A DNA stretch of 48,318 nt from an uncultured Cytophagaceae bacterium (GCA_903898715.1 CAIUGL010000012.1:1-48318); one strand, 5' to 3'. Numbered from the stretch's first letter, positions 1-8,059 are shown. The notes: generated from the letters alone by a model not told the origin. A program made the numbers and translations.

Positions 1-506
1 ATAAACGCTTTACGCGCCGCATCTCCATAACTATTTTTCTGATTCCAAAATCCGATCAATAAATAGGAGCAAAGTCCTACCCCTTCCCAGCCAATAAACA
101 GCACCGTGAAATTGGCACCTAAAACCAATATCAACATGAAAAATATAAACAGGTTCAAAAAGGCAAAGAATTTACCCAAACCTGCGTCATGCGCCATATA
201 GCCCATTGAATACACATGAATCAACGTCCCTACACCCGTGATAATGAGCAGCATTAAGAGGGATAATTGGTCTACTTGAAAAGCAAATGGAATAGACAAT
301 TCGCCTAATTTAATCCATTCGGCTAATGTGTAAATCTGCGTTTGACCGTCAAAATTTAAAAATAATTGCAAGGATAAAGCAAAAGCCACCACAGGTGGAA
401 TGGTTCCGATTATACCGGCTAATTGCTTATTTAATTTGGGGAATGCGAGTCCATTTACGAGAAAACCAATAAACGGAAGCAAGGGAATTAAATAGAATAT
501 TGACAT
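1..506 (-). CDS. nuoL: NADH-quinone oxidoreductase subunit L, 5' part only (runs off the left edge)
   Basis: Membrane subunit of respiratory Complex I, a proton-pumping antiporter-like subunit. I translated the reverse strand from the ATG at 506: the open frame runs to the window edge, giving about 168 residues of a protein that is normally over 600. It begins MSIFYLIPLLPFIGFLVNG, has several hydrophobic segments, and contains the family signature GWEGVGLCSYLLIGFW near the truncated end. It starts 30 bases after nuoK ends, so the two form an operon. The gene is partial only because the window ends. The identification is firm. Confidence 0.95.
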   Translation of the reverse strand, partial: MSIFYLIPLLPFIGFLVNGLAFPKLNKQLAGIIGTIPPVVAFALSLQLFLNFDGQTQIYTLAEWIKLGELSIPFAFQVDQLSLLMLLIITGVGTLIHVYSMGYMAHDAGLGKFFAFLNLFIFFMLILVLGANFTVLFIGWEGVGLCSYLLIGFWNQKNSYGDAARKAF

Positions 507-536
507 ATGATTAGGCTGATTGAATGTGTGCTGGAA

Positions 537-866
537 TTAATTTTTTAATTTATTAAGCACACCGATATCAATACTTTGAATGTTTCGGTAAATCATAACA
601 ATAATGGCTAGGCCTACAGCAACTTCAGCCGCGGCAACTGCCATAATAAAGAAGACAAAAATTTGACCTGCTGGATCTGAAAAATAAGATGAAAATGCGG
701 CCAACAATAAATTGACGGCATTCAGCATGAGCTCAACAGCCATGAATACAATAATTGCATTGCGGCGGGTCAAAACTCCCAAAATTCCAATGCAGAATAA
801 AGCGGAGCTTACAAGAATGTAATGAGTTAGTGGTATTGTACGTAATACTTCTGGAATCGATTGCAT
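537..866 (-). CDS. nuoK: NADH-quinone oxidoreductase subunit K
   Basis: Small membrane subunit of Complex I, homologous to mitochondrial ND4L. At 109 residues it is the usual family length and has three hydrophobic segments. The two membrane glutamates known to matter for proton transfer are seen in the contexts [10 protein letters not shown] and [11 protein letters not shown]. It is followed by nuoL on the same strand. Upstream there is no nuoJ: the next gene is a DnaQ-like exonuclease, and a -7 promoter box lies in the 62-base gap, so nuoK-nuoL appears to be its own unit. Confidence 0.96.
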   Translation of the reverse strand: MQSIPEVLRTIPLTHYILVSSALFCIGILGVLTRRNAIIVFMAVELMLNAVNLLLAAFSSYFSDPAGQIFVFFIMAVAAAEVAVGLAIIVMIYRNIQSIDIGVLNKLKN

Positions 867-895
867 AGTCGTTATTTAAATGCATTTATGCGAGG

Positions 896-903
896 CAAAA
901 ATA
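896..903 (-). promoter_or_regulatory. -7 promoter box for nuoK-nuoL
   Basis: On the minus strand this reads TATTTTTG, an exact match to the Bacteroidota -7 consensus TAnnTTTG, 29 bases before the nuoK start. I found no clear -33 TTG at the expected 19-21 base spacing, so the call rests on the -7 box and its position. Confidence 0.5.
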
Positions 904-928
904 CGAATTAAACTGAATTTTATAGCCC

Positions 929-1738
929 CTAACGTTGAAAACCTTGTAATTTAATTTCAGTCAATTTTCGTTTTGTATCCATTGGGAAATCACCTTTCAT
1001 CATCCAATCGTAATAGGAAGGATCTGATTTAAGTACTTCCAAAATAGGTCTTCCTATATGTTTGCCAAAATTAAAAACGGCAATTTGATCTTTGTTGTAA
1101 ACCATTCGATTGGCAAAATCAATCGAGTTTGAGGCACTCAATTCGTGTAATTTATTCACATCATTTTGAATCGGGAAATATTCTTTTCCTTCAGCATCTT
1201 TCATGCTGGTGTTTGCATATCGTTTTACTTGTGCATTTAGCACTTCCAACGTAGCTAGCACATCTGCCTCTGCACCATGTGCACCTACCAGCTCCTTGTC
1301 GCAATAGAATCTGAATGCAGCTGTTAAATTTCGCGGCTCCATCATGTGGAAAATACGTTGGGCATCCACTAATTTTCGATTTTTCATATCAAAATCTACA
1401 TCGTTGCGTAGAAATTCTTCAACCAACATAGGTACATCAAATCGGTTCGAATTAAATCCGGCTAAATCACAACCATCTAAAAACGTGGCCAATGATTTCG
1501 CTACTTGCTTGAAATTAGGCTCATTTTGAACATCGGCATCATAGATTCCATGAACTAATGAAGCTTCTAATGGAATTGGAATACCGGGATTTACACGTCT
1601 CGTTTTTACCTCTACAGAGCCATCAATATTGGCTTTGGCAATCGATATTTCGACGATTCGGTCGCGATTGACCATAATTCCCGTGGTTTCTAAATCGAAA
1701 AAGGCCAACGGTCTTTTGAGTTGCAGTTGATGCTCCAT
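929..1738 (-). CDS. DnaQ-like 3'-5' exonuclease (DEDDh family)
   Basis: Probable DNA or RNA 3'-5' exonuclease. The DEDDh signature is complete: Asp15 and Glu17 in FDLETTG, Asp101 in FNSNRFDVPML, and His154 and Asp159 in HGAEADV. The catalytic domain covers roughly residues 8-170. The tail (about 215-269, with HIGRPILEVLKSDPSYYDWM) resembles the small C-terminal domain of ExoX-like exonucleases, so a repair or RNA-maturation role is more likely than replicative proofreading. It is divergent from the HAD phosphatase gene, with a shared 51-base promoter region. The substrate cannot be read from the sequence. Confidence 0.9.
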   Translation of the reverse strand: MEHQLQLKRPLAFFDLETTGIMVNRDRIVEISIAKANIDGSVEVKTRRVNPGIPIPLEASLVHGIYDADVQNEPNFKQVAKSLATFLDGCDLAGFNSNRFDVPMLVEEFLRNDVDFDMKNRKLVDAQRIFHMMEPRNLTAAFRFYCDKELVGAHGAEADVLATLEVLNAQVKRYANTSMKDAEGKEYFPIQNDVNKLHELSASNSIDFANRMVYNKDQIAVFNFGKHIGRPILEVLKSDPSYYDWMMKGDFPMDTKRKLTEIKLQGFQR

Positions 1739-1760
1739 AGCTTTTGGAATTTAATAGGCG

Positions 1761-1785
1761 CAAAGGTAGCTTATTATTACCTTTG
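1761..1785. promoter_or_regulatory. Back-to-back -7 boxes of divergent promoters
   Basis: Two exact -7 boxes face outward as a perfect 8-base inverted repeat with a 9-base spacer. TACCTTTG on the minus strand (1761-1768) would serve the exonuclease gene. TACCTTTG on the plus strand (1778-1785) would serve the HAD gene. The plus box ends only 4 bases before the ATG at 1790, which implies a leaderless or nearly leaderless transcript. Neither box has a convincing -33 element. Confidence 0.6.
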
Positions 1786-1789
1786 TTCG

Positions 1790-2470
1790 ATGAAATTTAC
1801 CCCTAAAGCAATATTTTTTGATTGGGATCACACCATTTGGGATCACGATCGAAATGCAAATGAAGTATTAGTAGCATTATTCGACGAATTCAATCTGCCG
1901 ATAGCCGATGAGAATTATATGTGGAATACATTTCAGCAACTAAATGATTCGCTTTGGGAGGATTATCAAATGGGTCGCATTTCTCAAAAAACACTTCGGG
2001 AGACTAGATTTGTGCGATTTTTTGAGTCACTTCAAATAGATGGGCCGGCGCATGAATTTTCAGAAGCTTATTTATATCAAACACCACGAAAAACACATTT
2101 GATTGCTGATTCATTTGAGGTGGTCGAAATTCTGGCTCAAAAATACCCACTATATATTTTAACGAATGGCTTCAATGATATTCAATGGGTTAAAATTGAG
2201 GGTGCCGGCATGCGTCATTTTTTTAAGGAGGTAATTACTTCTGAAACTACAGGTCACAAAAAACCTGCTCCTGAATTTTTTGATTATGCATTGCAAATAG
2301 CGGGAGTTAAACCTGAGGAAGCTTTAATGATTGGAGATCATCCGGTCATTGATATTCATGGGGCAGGACAGGCAGGAATTGCGGGGATTCATTTGAATCA
2401 GCGAAATGTAGCTTCCTCATGTGAGATCCAAATTCAAGAAATGCGCGCGTTGCTTGATTGGATCAACTAA
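1790..2470 (+). CDS. HAD-family hydrolase, YjjG-like nucleotidase
   Basis: Haloacid-dehalogenase-type phosphatase of 226 residues, most like the YjjG group of nucleoside 5'-monophosphatases. All four HAD motifs are present: I as DWDHT (Asp11 and Asp13), II as LTNGF, III as the lysine in GHKKPAPEFF, and IV as IGDHPVIDI. I use the ATG at 1790; the frame is open back to 1721, but those residues do not resemble the family and lie upstream of the promoter box. It ends on the base before the convergent nuclease gene ends. Specificity for non-canonical pyrimidine nucleotides is an inference from the subfamily. Confidence 0.85.
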   Translation: MKFTPKAIFFDWDHTIWDHDRNANEVLVALFDEFNLPIADENYMWNTFQQLNDSLWEDYQMGRISQKTLRETRFVRFFESLQIDGPAHEFSEAYLYQTPRKTHLIADSFEVVEILAQKYPLYILTNGFNDIQWVKIEGAGMRHFFKEVITSETTGHKKPAPEFFDYALQIAGVKPEEALMIGDHPVIDIHGAGQAGIAGIHLNQRNVASSCEIQIQEMRALLDWIN

Positions 2471-3094
2471 TTATTCAAAAAGGGAAAGTTGGTTGTCATT
2501 CGCTTTCCGATCGACAATCTTTTTGTCGCGAATGAATCGCTTGTTCTCCTCTAAAAAAGCGGTAAACTTTTCGATTTGTTCATACAAGGGATTGAAGTCC
2601 ATGGTATTTAGATGATAGGATTCTACATATACATCCGTAAAATCTGTAATGACGTAGTCGAGTTGTTCAATACCAAATTTTTGCAGACCTAATAAATATA
2701 GGTTTTGGTGATTCTTTAAAAACCTTCCCGGCTCATAGAAAGATGTGCTCTTTAAATCAAAGGCGACATGTTCTCCAACGCCATCCACGTAGCCATAAAT
2801 TTGGGTGTTTTTATAGCGGGACTCCACATAAAATTGCGTTTTGTATTTATCCGGAATTAGGTTGCGTGCTTTGTCGATAATTCCTTCGGCAAATAAATCT
2901 TCATTTTCACCTAAGGTTACAGCTCTTTCAAAATCGACGCCTTTTTGTTGGGCCTTTGTCGTTGGTTTTTTTACGCGATTAATACGCTCAATCATCTCAA
3001 TTTCATCCACAATTATTTTGCCATGCGCATCACGCGTTTGGTTTAAATACAAGGAGAATGAATTTAAGAGGGTCGGGTATAGTCGAAAAATCAT
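2471..3094 (-). CDS. PD-(D/E)XK superfamily nuclease (RecB/Cas4-like fold)
   Basis: Small nuclease-fold protein of 207 residues. The core shows Glu56 in GVDFER, Asp104 in GYVDG and Asp113-x-Lys115 in FDLKS, the arrangement of PD-(D/E)XK nucleases. The following helix NHQNLYLLGLQ fits the RecB/Cas4-like group. I see no iron-sulphur cysteines, so it is not a Cas4 or AddB type. It is last in a minus-strand run of five genes after ferredoxin (6-base gap) and exonuclease III, which suggests DNA repair or processing. The real substrate is unknown. Confidence 0.78.
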   Translation of the reverse strand: MIFRLYPTLLNSFSLYLNQTRDAHGKIIVDEIEMIERINRVKKPTTKAQQKGVDFERAVTLGENEDLFAEGIIDKARNLIPDKYKTQFYVESRYKNTQIYGYVDGVGEHVAFDLKSTSFYEPGRFLKNHQNLYLLGLQKFGIEQLDYVITDFTDVYVESYHLNTMDFNPLYEQIEKFTAFLEENKRFIRDKKIVDRKANDNQLSLFE

Positions 3095-3100
3095 ACGTGT

Positions 3101-3403
3101 TTATCCGATTTGAAGGCGAGAAACAGGAGTATTGTTTACCAGATGTGATTCAGTAATTTCTTCAACATCTGCTAGCTGAACATTTCCATAAAATACACCT
3201 TCGGGATATACGACCATGGTAGGCCCTTTTCCACAAAAGTCTAGGCATCCCGCTCGTTGAATTCTAATTTTCGTGTCCAAACCCTGTGCTGCCCAGGTAG
3301 CTTTAAATTTTTCTACAAGCTCCATCCCATGTCCGGAACCACAACATTTTTTAGGGGCATCTTTGTCATTTGAGCAGATAAATACATGTTTTTCGAAGTG
3401 CAT
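3101..3403 (-). CDS. Thioredoxin-like [2Fe-2S] ferredoxin
   Basis: A 100-residue protein of the thioredoxin-fold 2Fe-2S family, related to the NuoE C-terminal half and Shethna-type ferredoxins. The cluster ligands are visible as Cys10, Cys20/21, Cys53 and Cys57 (C-x10-C then C-x3-C in GCLDFCGKG), followed by the typical GPTMVVYPEGVFYG. It would carry electrons; the partner is unknown. Its ATG overlaps the exonuclease III stop by one base (TAATG), so the two are translationally coupled. It is common in Bacteroidota but its role is not settled. Confidence 0.88.
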   Translation of the reverse strand: MHFEKHVFICSNDKDAPKKCCGSGHGMELVEKFKATWAAQGLDTKIRIQRAGCLDFCGKGPTMVVYPEGVFYGNVQLADVEEITESHLVNNTPVSRLQIG

Positions 3404-4176
3404 TAGGAGATAGGTTTAAGTTCAACAACAATTGGGCAATGGTCAGAGTGCATCGCATCTGGTAATATATAGGCATTGTGAATACGTTCTTTTAACGTGT
3501 CCGAGGCGAGGTGATAATCGATGCGCCAACCTAAGTTTTTTCCACGAGCACCAGCACGATAGCTCCACCAGGAATATTGGTGTGGTTCGTCGGAACGAAT
3601 CAGACGAAAAGTATCCACAAAGCCATTTTGAATGAAATTTTCCATCCATTCTCTTTCTTCGGGCAAAAATCCAGAGCTATTGGCATTTCCCTTTGGATTA
3701 TGAATATCAATTGCGCGGTGACAAATATTGTAATCACCTGAAATGATCAGATGCGGAATTTGAGTTCGTAGTTTAGATGTATACGCATGGAAGTCGGCCA
3801 GCCAATCCATCTTAAATGCTTGGCGTTCATCCCCACTTGAGCCTGAAGGCATATAGACACTCATCACAGAAACATGATCAAAGTCGATACGGATAACTCG
3901 GCCTTCAGAATCGTATTTTTCCATGCCACATCCGATTTCAACATGATTTGGTTTGAGCTTGGAAAATATGGCAACGCCAGAATACCCTTTTTTTTGTGCT
4001 GAATGCCAGTAGATGTGGTAGCCAAGCGCTTCAATTTCTTGCGTGTCTACTTGCTCGCGTTCCGCTTTAAGTTCTTGAATACAAATAATATCAGCTGCTT
4101 GTTCGGCCAACCAAGAAGTAAATCCTTTTTGGATGGCGGCACGAATGCCATTCACATTGTAACTGATTATTTTCAT
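3403..4176 (-). CDS. xth: Exodeoxyribonuclease III (AP endonuclease)
   Basis: Base-excision-repair enzyme that cuts DNA at abasic sites and removes 3' blocks. At 257 residues it has the usual length. Motifs of the exonuclease/endonuclease/phosphatase fold are intact: SYNVNGIRAA at the start, IQELKAE with the metal-binding Glu, SGDYNICHRAID, WRIDYHLAS, and MHSDHCPIV with the catalytic His at the end. It is third in a tight five-gene minus-strand unit (gaps of 8, 5, -1 and 6 bases) with two unknown genes upstream and a ferredoxin and a nuclease downstream. Confidence 0.96.
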   Translation of the reverse strand: MKIISYNVNGIRAAIQKGFTSWLAEQAADIICIQELKAEREQVDTQEIEALGYHIYWHSAQKKGYSGVAIFSKLKPNHVEIGCGMEKYDSEGRVIRIDFDHVSVMSVYMPSGSSGDERQAFKMDWLADFHAYTSKLRTQIPHLIISGDYNICHRAIDIHNPKGNANSSGFLPEEREWMENFIQNGFVDTFRLIRSDEPHQYSWWSYRAGARGKNLGWRIDYHLASDTLKERIHNAYILPDAMHSDHCPIVVELKPIS

Positions 4177-4181
4177 TTAGA

Positions 4182-4532
4182 TTAAAAGATTTCAGATTCA
4201 AAGTAATGCACAATATGTGCTTTCAGCAAGAGATCTTGTTCTTTTAAATTGAGGGTTGGCACAGGTTTAACTAAATTCCAATGGGGCCATCCTTCTGCAT
4301 CAAGACCCTCTAGCGCATAAAACCCGCTGTAGCTGAGCACTTTACATGTAGCAATGTGCATCAAATCTTGCTTTTGTTCTTTTGTGAAATGTACATGGCC
4401 TTGTCCCAACTCTTGTACACCAATCAAAAATAGAACGGATTCTAAATCGGTAGGTCGTTTCTGAAATTGATTTTCAAAAAAGTCTAATACCGCTTCAAAT
4501 GAAGCGTGCACGATGGCGGGTTCAAATTCCAT
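4182..4532 (-). CDS. Conserved-looking hypothetical protein, 116 aa
   Basis: I do not recognise a named family. The protein is soluble, rich in hydrophobic and aromatic residues and probably mostly helical, with no signal peptide, membrane segment or metal-binding cysteine cluster. A run reading FLIGVQELGQGHVHFTKEQK is distinctive. It lies 8 bases after the membrane protein gene and 5 bases before exonuclease III, so it is almost certainly co-transcribed with both. Codon use looks like that of its neighbours. A role linked to exonuclease III is only a guess from position. Confidence 0.75.
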   Translation of the reverse strand: MEFEPAIVHASFEAVLDFFENQFQKRPTDLESVLFLIGVQELGQGHVHFTKEQKQDLMHIATCKVLSYSGFYALEGLDAEGWPHWNLVKPVPTLNLKEQDLLLKAHIVHYFESEIF

Positions 4533-4540
4533 GGGAATGA

Positions 4541-5158
4541 TTAGGGAACGACAATAGAAACCTTAAATTTGGATGACTCCAACACGGCTTTTTGTCCTTT
4601 GGGATTATTACCAATAAGTACGAGGTTACCTTCAATTTCAGTATCAGACAGATACGTGATGTTTAGGCGTCCTACCCCATTTTGAACGCCTGAACTGTCG
4701 GGCATTTTGGCTTCGTAAAAATTATTTTTATTTCTGAAGTCATCCACATTGTGAATGATATTTCCAATATTTCCAGACTCACCATCTCCAGGAATAAAAT
4801 AGGTTCCAGTTCCTCTGAGCTGTAATATCTTCACGTAAATAGTTTCTTTTGATTGCTGATTTGTGGCAATCAAACTCAACGTTTTTTGGCCTGATTCAAG
4901 ACGAACACTTGCTGAGACGGCATCACATTGAATCACGTGTTCACCTTCGTGACCGAATTCTATTGTGCCGACTAAATAACCTTTTTGCGTAGGCGTGTCA
5001 CTAAATGAATTTTCGAAACTTATAATCAGTACAAATAATCCAAGTCCGGTATAGAGAAAATTGACTGGATTCTCAATAAATGATTTAAAGAAAGAACTGA
5101 TCCAGTTTGTTTTCATGAAACGCTTAAATCCATACTTACGGGAAGTAGAGTTGCTCAT
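4541..5158 (-). CDS. Hypothetical single-pass membrane protein, 205 aa
   Basis: No family recognised. A basic cytoplasmic N-terminus of about 30 residues is followed by one membrane segment (about 34-50, LYTGLGLFVLIISF). A polar, glycine-rich, probably beta-structured domain follows, with a run LRGTGTYFIPGDGESGN. The topology suggests a bitopic protein with an outer-face domain. It is the first gene of the five-gene unit that includes exonuclease III, and a well-formed promoter stands upstream at 5203-5233. It could equally be an unrelated gene that leads the operon. Confidence 0.75.
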   Translation of the reverse strand: MSNSTSRKYGFKRFMKTNWISSFFKSFIENPVNFLYTGLGLFVLIISFENSFSDTPTQKGYLVGTIEFGHEGEHVIQCDAVSASVRLESGQKTLSLIATNQQSKETIYVKILQLRGTGTYFIPGDGESGNIGNIIHNVDDFRNKNNFYEAKMPDSSGVQNGVGRLNITYLSDTEIEGNLVLIGNNPKGQKAVLESSKFKVSIVVP

Positions 5159-5202
5159 TGCGTTAGAAGATTAATAATAATTAGATCAATTTTATTGGAC
5201 AA

Positions 5203-5233
5203 CAAAAATACGACAAGTTATTTATCAGGCAAT
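5203..5233 (-). promoter_or_regulatory. Bacteroidota-type promoter for the five-gene exonuclease III unit
   Basis: On the minus strand an ATTG -33 element (5230-5233) is followed after exactly 19 bases by TATTTTTG (5203-5210). Spacing and both boxes fit the consensus TTTG-N19-TAnnTTTG. It lies 45 bases before the first start codon at 5158. Confidence 0.75.
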
Positions 5234-5316
5234 GGTATTTATTGTCCATTTGTAAAATTAATTATTTTAAGGTCATTTGTTCTTTGTTAATTATAGGCAA
5301 TGATAGGTCGATTTGG

Positions 5317-5324
5317 TAAATTTG
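5317..5324 (+). promoter_or_regulatory. -7 promoter box for ispH
   Basis: TAAATTTG matches the -7 consensus and lies 68 bases before the ispH start. The nearest TTTG upstream is about 30 bases away rather than 19-21, so the -33 element is weak or absent. Confidence 0.45.
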
Positions 5325-5392
5325 AAAACTCTTTAGCGCCATCATAGTTATTTGGGCTAAGAAATCTAGTTAATTACTTAATTTGAGAGTTC

Positions 5393-6634
5393 ATGAAGTC
5401 ATTTTCGATTCCTTCGTTATTTAAAAGTAATCTTATTGGTCGAATTAAAGAGGTTCGCCGACTTCGTGACAAACTTAAGCGAGATTTCAGTCCTACCAAA
5501 CTAGAATTTGGTCCATTAGAAGTTCACCTTTCTCGTCACTTTGGTTTTTGCTATGGTGTAGAGAATGCCGTGGAAACAGCCTATCGCATTATAGAGGAAA
5601 ATCCGGATAAACGTATTTTTTTACTTTCAGAGATGATTCATAATCCTGCTGTCAATGCAGATTTATTGGATCGAGGCGTTCAATTTTTACAAGACACGAA
5701 GGGGGTGCCTCTTATTCCTTATTCTGAATTAAATGCAGATGATATCGTTATTGTTCCTGCTTTTGGGACCACGCTTGAAACGCAAGAACGTCTACAATTA
5801 CAAGGAATCGATACCTATGCGTATGATACAACATGTCCCTTTGTGGAAAAGGTTTGGAATCGGGCGGATGCGATTGGAAAAAATAACTATACCGTAATTG
5901 TGCACGGTAAACCAAGTCACGAGGAAACTAAAGCGACCTTCTCTCATTCGAAGGCGATTACTCCTACGTTGGTCATCAAGGATTTATCACAGGCCAAATT
6001 GCTTACTCAATTTATACGGAAAGAAAGTTCTGCTGAGGAGTTCTACGATATGTTTGAAGGGCAATATTCGGTAGGATTTAATCCGGATACAGATTTAGAA
6101 AGACTCGGTGTTGTCAATCAGACGACTATGCTGGCCACAGATACGCAAGAAATTGTTGAATATTTACGTGAGGTCATCGTTGATTATTACCATTTAAGTC
6201 CAGATCAGGTAACACAACATTTTGCCGATACCCGAGATACCTTGTGCTATGCGACGAATGATAATCAAAGTGCAACGTATGGTTTGTTGCAAGTGGAGGC
6301 AGATTTTGCACTGGTTGCCGGTGGGTATAACTCCTCGAATACGGCACATTTAGTGGATTTATGTGATGAGAAATTACCTACTTACTTTATTAAATCCGCT
6401 GATCAATTGGTATCTAATCAAGAAGTGATCCACTTTAGTAATCGGAAAAAAGCAGAGATTAATTCGGTGGATTTCATCCCCAATAAAGAAAAGGTTGTCG
6501 TTTTGTTAACCTGTGGGGCTTCCTGTCCAGACGCAGTAATTGAGGAAATACTTCGAAAATTAGTCTCTTTTTTCCCAGGAGCAATTTCACCTGATGATGT
6601 GGTAGCTACTTGGGAGGCCCAACTTAGTAACTAG
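5393..6634 (+). CDS. ispH: 4-hydroxy-3-methylbut-2-enyl diphosphate reductase
   Basis: Last enzyme of the MEP isoprenoid pathway, a [4Fe-4S] reductase making IPP and DMAPP. The three cluster cysteines are in GFCYGVENAV (Cys53), DTTCPFVEKVW and TCGASCPDAV. The substrate-binding GGYNSSNT is also present. At 413 residues it is longer than the E. coli type (about 316), with an N-terminal basic extension and insertions, as is usual in Bacteroidota. It is monocistronic and its end overlaps the convergent fructosamine kinase gene by 11 bases. dxr lies elsewhere in this window. Confidence 0.96.
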   Translation: MKSFSIPSLFKSNLIGRIKEVRRLRDKLKRDFSPTKLEFGPLEVHLSRHFGFCYGVENAVETAYRIIEENPDKRIFLLSEMIHNPAVNADLLDRGVQFLQDTKGVPLIPYSELNADDIVIVPAFGTTLETQERLQLQGIDTYAYDTTCPFVEKVWNRADAIGKNNYTVIVHGKPSHEETKATFSHSKAITPTLVIKDLSQAKLLTQFIRKESSAEEFYDMFEGQYSVGFNPDTDLERLGVVNQTTMLATDTQEIVEYLREVIVDYYHLSPDQVTQHFADTRDTLCYATNDNQSATYGLLQVEADFALVAGGYNSSNTAHLVDLCDEKLPTYFIKSADQLVSNQEVIHFSNRKKAEINSVDFIPNKEKVVVLLTCGASCPDAVIEEILRKLVSFFPGAISPDDVVATWEAQLSN

Positions 6635-7508
6635 CTAAAATCTTGTTGACCGCCGGTAAGTAACCCTCACCAAACAGGTTTACATGTACCATCAGTGGGT
6701 ACAAATTATAGAGCGGAATGCGTTCGTGAAATCCCTTTTCAATAGGAAATGTGGCATGATAAGCCTCGTAAAATTTCGTATCAAAACCGCCAAACATAGT
6801 TGTAAATGCTAATTCAGCCTCGCGTAATCCATAGTAGCAGCATGGGTCCACGAGTGTGACAAGTCCTTGTTCATTCACCATCGCATTTCCCGACCATAAA
6901 TCTCCATGAATTAAAGCAGGCGCCTCATGTGGCAATAAATCAGGTAGTTTCTCGTAAAGTCTTTGAAAGTTTTCAGCTAATTCAGGAGTGATTTTTCGAT
7001 CATATAAGGCACGGTCAACCTGTTTGTTGAGTCGGTTTTCTATAAAAAATTCTACTCCGTCTTTTTTCCACGAATTTTCCTGGGTAGCAGCACCAATAAA
7101 ATTAGTGTAGTCTAGCCCATGTCCAAGGGAAGAAGTGTTTTTATGTAAATGCGCTAATTTTTCACCAAAATCATGCCAATAATTTGCATGCTTATCTGCT
7201 GATTCTATGCACTCCATCATCAAATATTCCTTTTCATCGAGTCGGCCAACTCCCAATACTTGAGGCACCTGAATGGCACCCGTAGCATGGATCATTTGTA
7301 AATTTTTGGCCTCTGCTTCAAAAAGTCCTTGATGATCGCCTTGCGTCCACTTAATGAAATATTCGGTGTTTTTAACGCGCAACCTAACTGCCAAATTGAA
7401 ATTCCCCCCATAGAAAAATTGGAAGTCATCGATTTGAGTTGACTCCCCAGTATGTTTGCTCAATATTTGGGCAATAAACTGATATTGTTCTTGGGATTGT
7501 TGTGACAT
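6624..7508 (-). CDS. Fructosamine kinase family protein (FN3K-like)
   Basis: Kinase of the fructosamine/ketosamine-3-kinase group within the aminoglycoside phosphotransferase fold, expected to phosphorylate sugar adducts on proteins so that they fall off. Visible features are the N-terminal GGNFNLAVRL, the catalytic loop HGDLWSGNAM and the metal-binding VDPCCYYG. The protein has 294 residues from the ATG at 7508. The frame is open to 7613, but that stretch overlaps the DUF2480 coding end and does not look like the family. It is the last gene of the rpmH-rnpA operon, 22 bases after DUF2480. Confidence 0.88.
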   Translation of the reverse strand: MSQQSQEQYQFIAQILSKHTGESTQIDDFQFFYGGNFNLAVRLRVKNTEYFIKWTQGDHQGLFEAEAKNLQMIHATGAIQVPQVLGVGRLDEKEYLMMECIESADKHANYWHDFGEKLAHLHKNTSSLGHGLDYTNFIGAATQENSWKKDGVEFFIENRLNKQVDRALYDRKITPELAENFQRLYEKLPDLLPHEAPALIHGDLWSGNAMVNEQGLVTLVDPCCYYGLREAELAFTTMFGGFDTKFYEAYHATFPIEKGFHERIPLYNLYPLMVHVNLFGEGYLPAVNKILASY

Positions 7509-7530
7509 AGCTATCGGATCAAGGGCAAAG

Positions 7531-8058
7531 CTAGGAATTATTTTTGGGCTGTACTGCTTTTTTGAATAAAGGTACGGTGCTACAAGGCTCGCCAAAAAAA
7601 ATGCTTTTCGCAACGGGTTGTAGTTTTTGCATCAATGCCACATAGGCATCTGTAGGCACAGACTCCTTTGAACAGCCTTTGATGACGATTCGTGTATCTT
7701 GAAATTCTGCCGCATCAATCGACTCAATTTTGCTTAGATATAACGTTTTTTCTAAATCAGCCAGATTGCCAAAAATGGCCAAACGTGCGACAGGGTTGAG
7801 GTAGGTGGCCGCCAACATATATGCCCACGTGGGAATAATGGCGTCTGCAGTACAACCGATGGCCACGAATTTGTCTTGGTATGCCGACCAGTCATGCCCG
7901 GCCAAAAATTCACGGTACTCTTTTTCTTTCAAGGCTAAACCCATGAAAAGGAGTGGAGCTAAATCGAAAAAGATCCGGTCGCCAGGCGTGCGCATGGTTT
8001 CTAAATCCAATTGGATTAAGCCACTTTGATTAACGCGATTGATGATAGGTTCTTCCAT
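7531..8058 (-). CDS. DUF2480 family protein
   Basis: Bacteroidota-specific protein of unknown function, 175 residues. It opens with MEEPIINRVNQSGLIQLDLE and contains FDLAPLLFMGLALKEKEYRE and IVIKGCSKESVPTDAYVAL, which I recognise as typical of DUF2480. There is no signal peptide or membrane segment. It starts one base after the tsaB stop and precedes the fructosamine kinase gene, so it is in the rpmH operon. Conserved Cys and Lys in the KGCSKE run may be functional; that is a guess. Confidence 0.85.
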   Translation of the reverse strand: MEEPIINRVNQSGLIQLDLETMRTPGDRIFFDLAPLLFMGLALKEKEYREFLAGHDWSAYQDKFVAIGCTADAIIPTWAYMLAATYLNPVARLAIFGNLADLEKTLYLSKIESIDAAEFQDTRIVIKGCSKESVPTDAYVALMQKLQPVAKSIFFGEPCSTVPLFKKAVQPKNNS

Positions 8059-8059
8059 A

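Noticed and set aside
867-928. Searched for a missing nuoJ upstream of nuoK
   Set aside because: The gap is 62 bases, too short for nuoJ, and the next gene is a clear exonuclease.
7509-7613. Upstream extension of the fructosamine kinase frame
   Set aside because: It mostly overlaps the end of the DUF2480 gene, and the ATG at 7508 gives a normal-length kinase.
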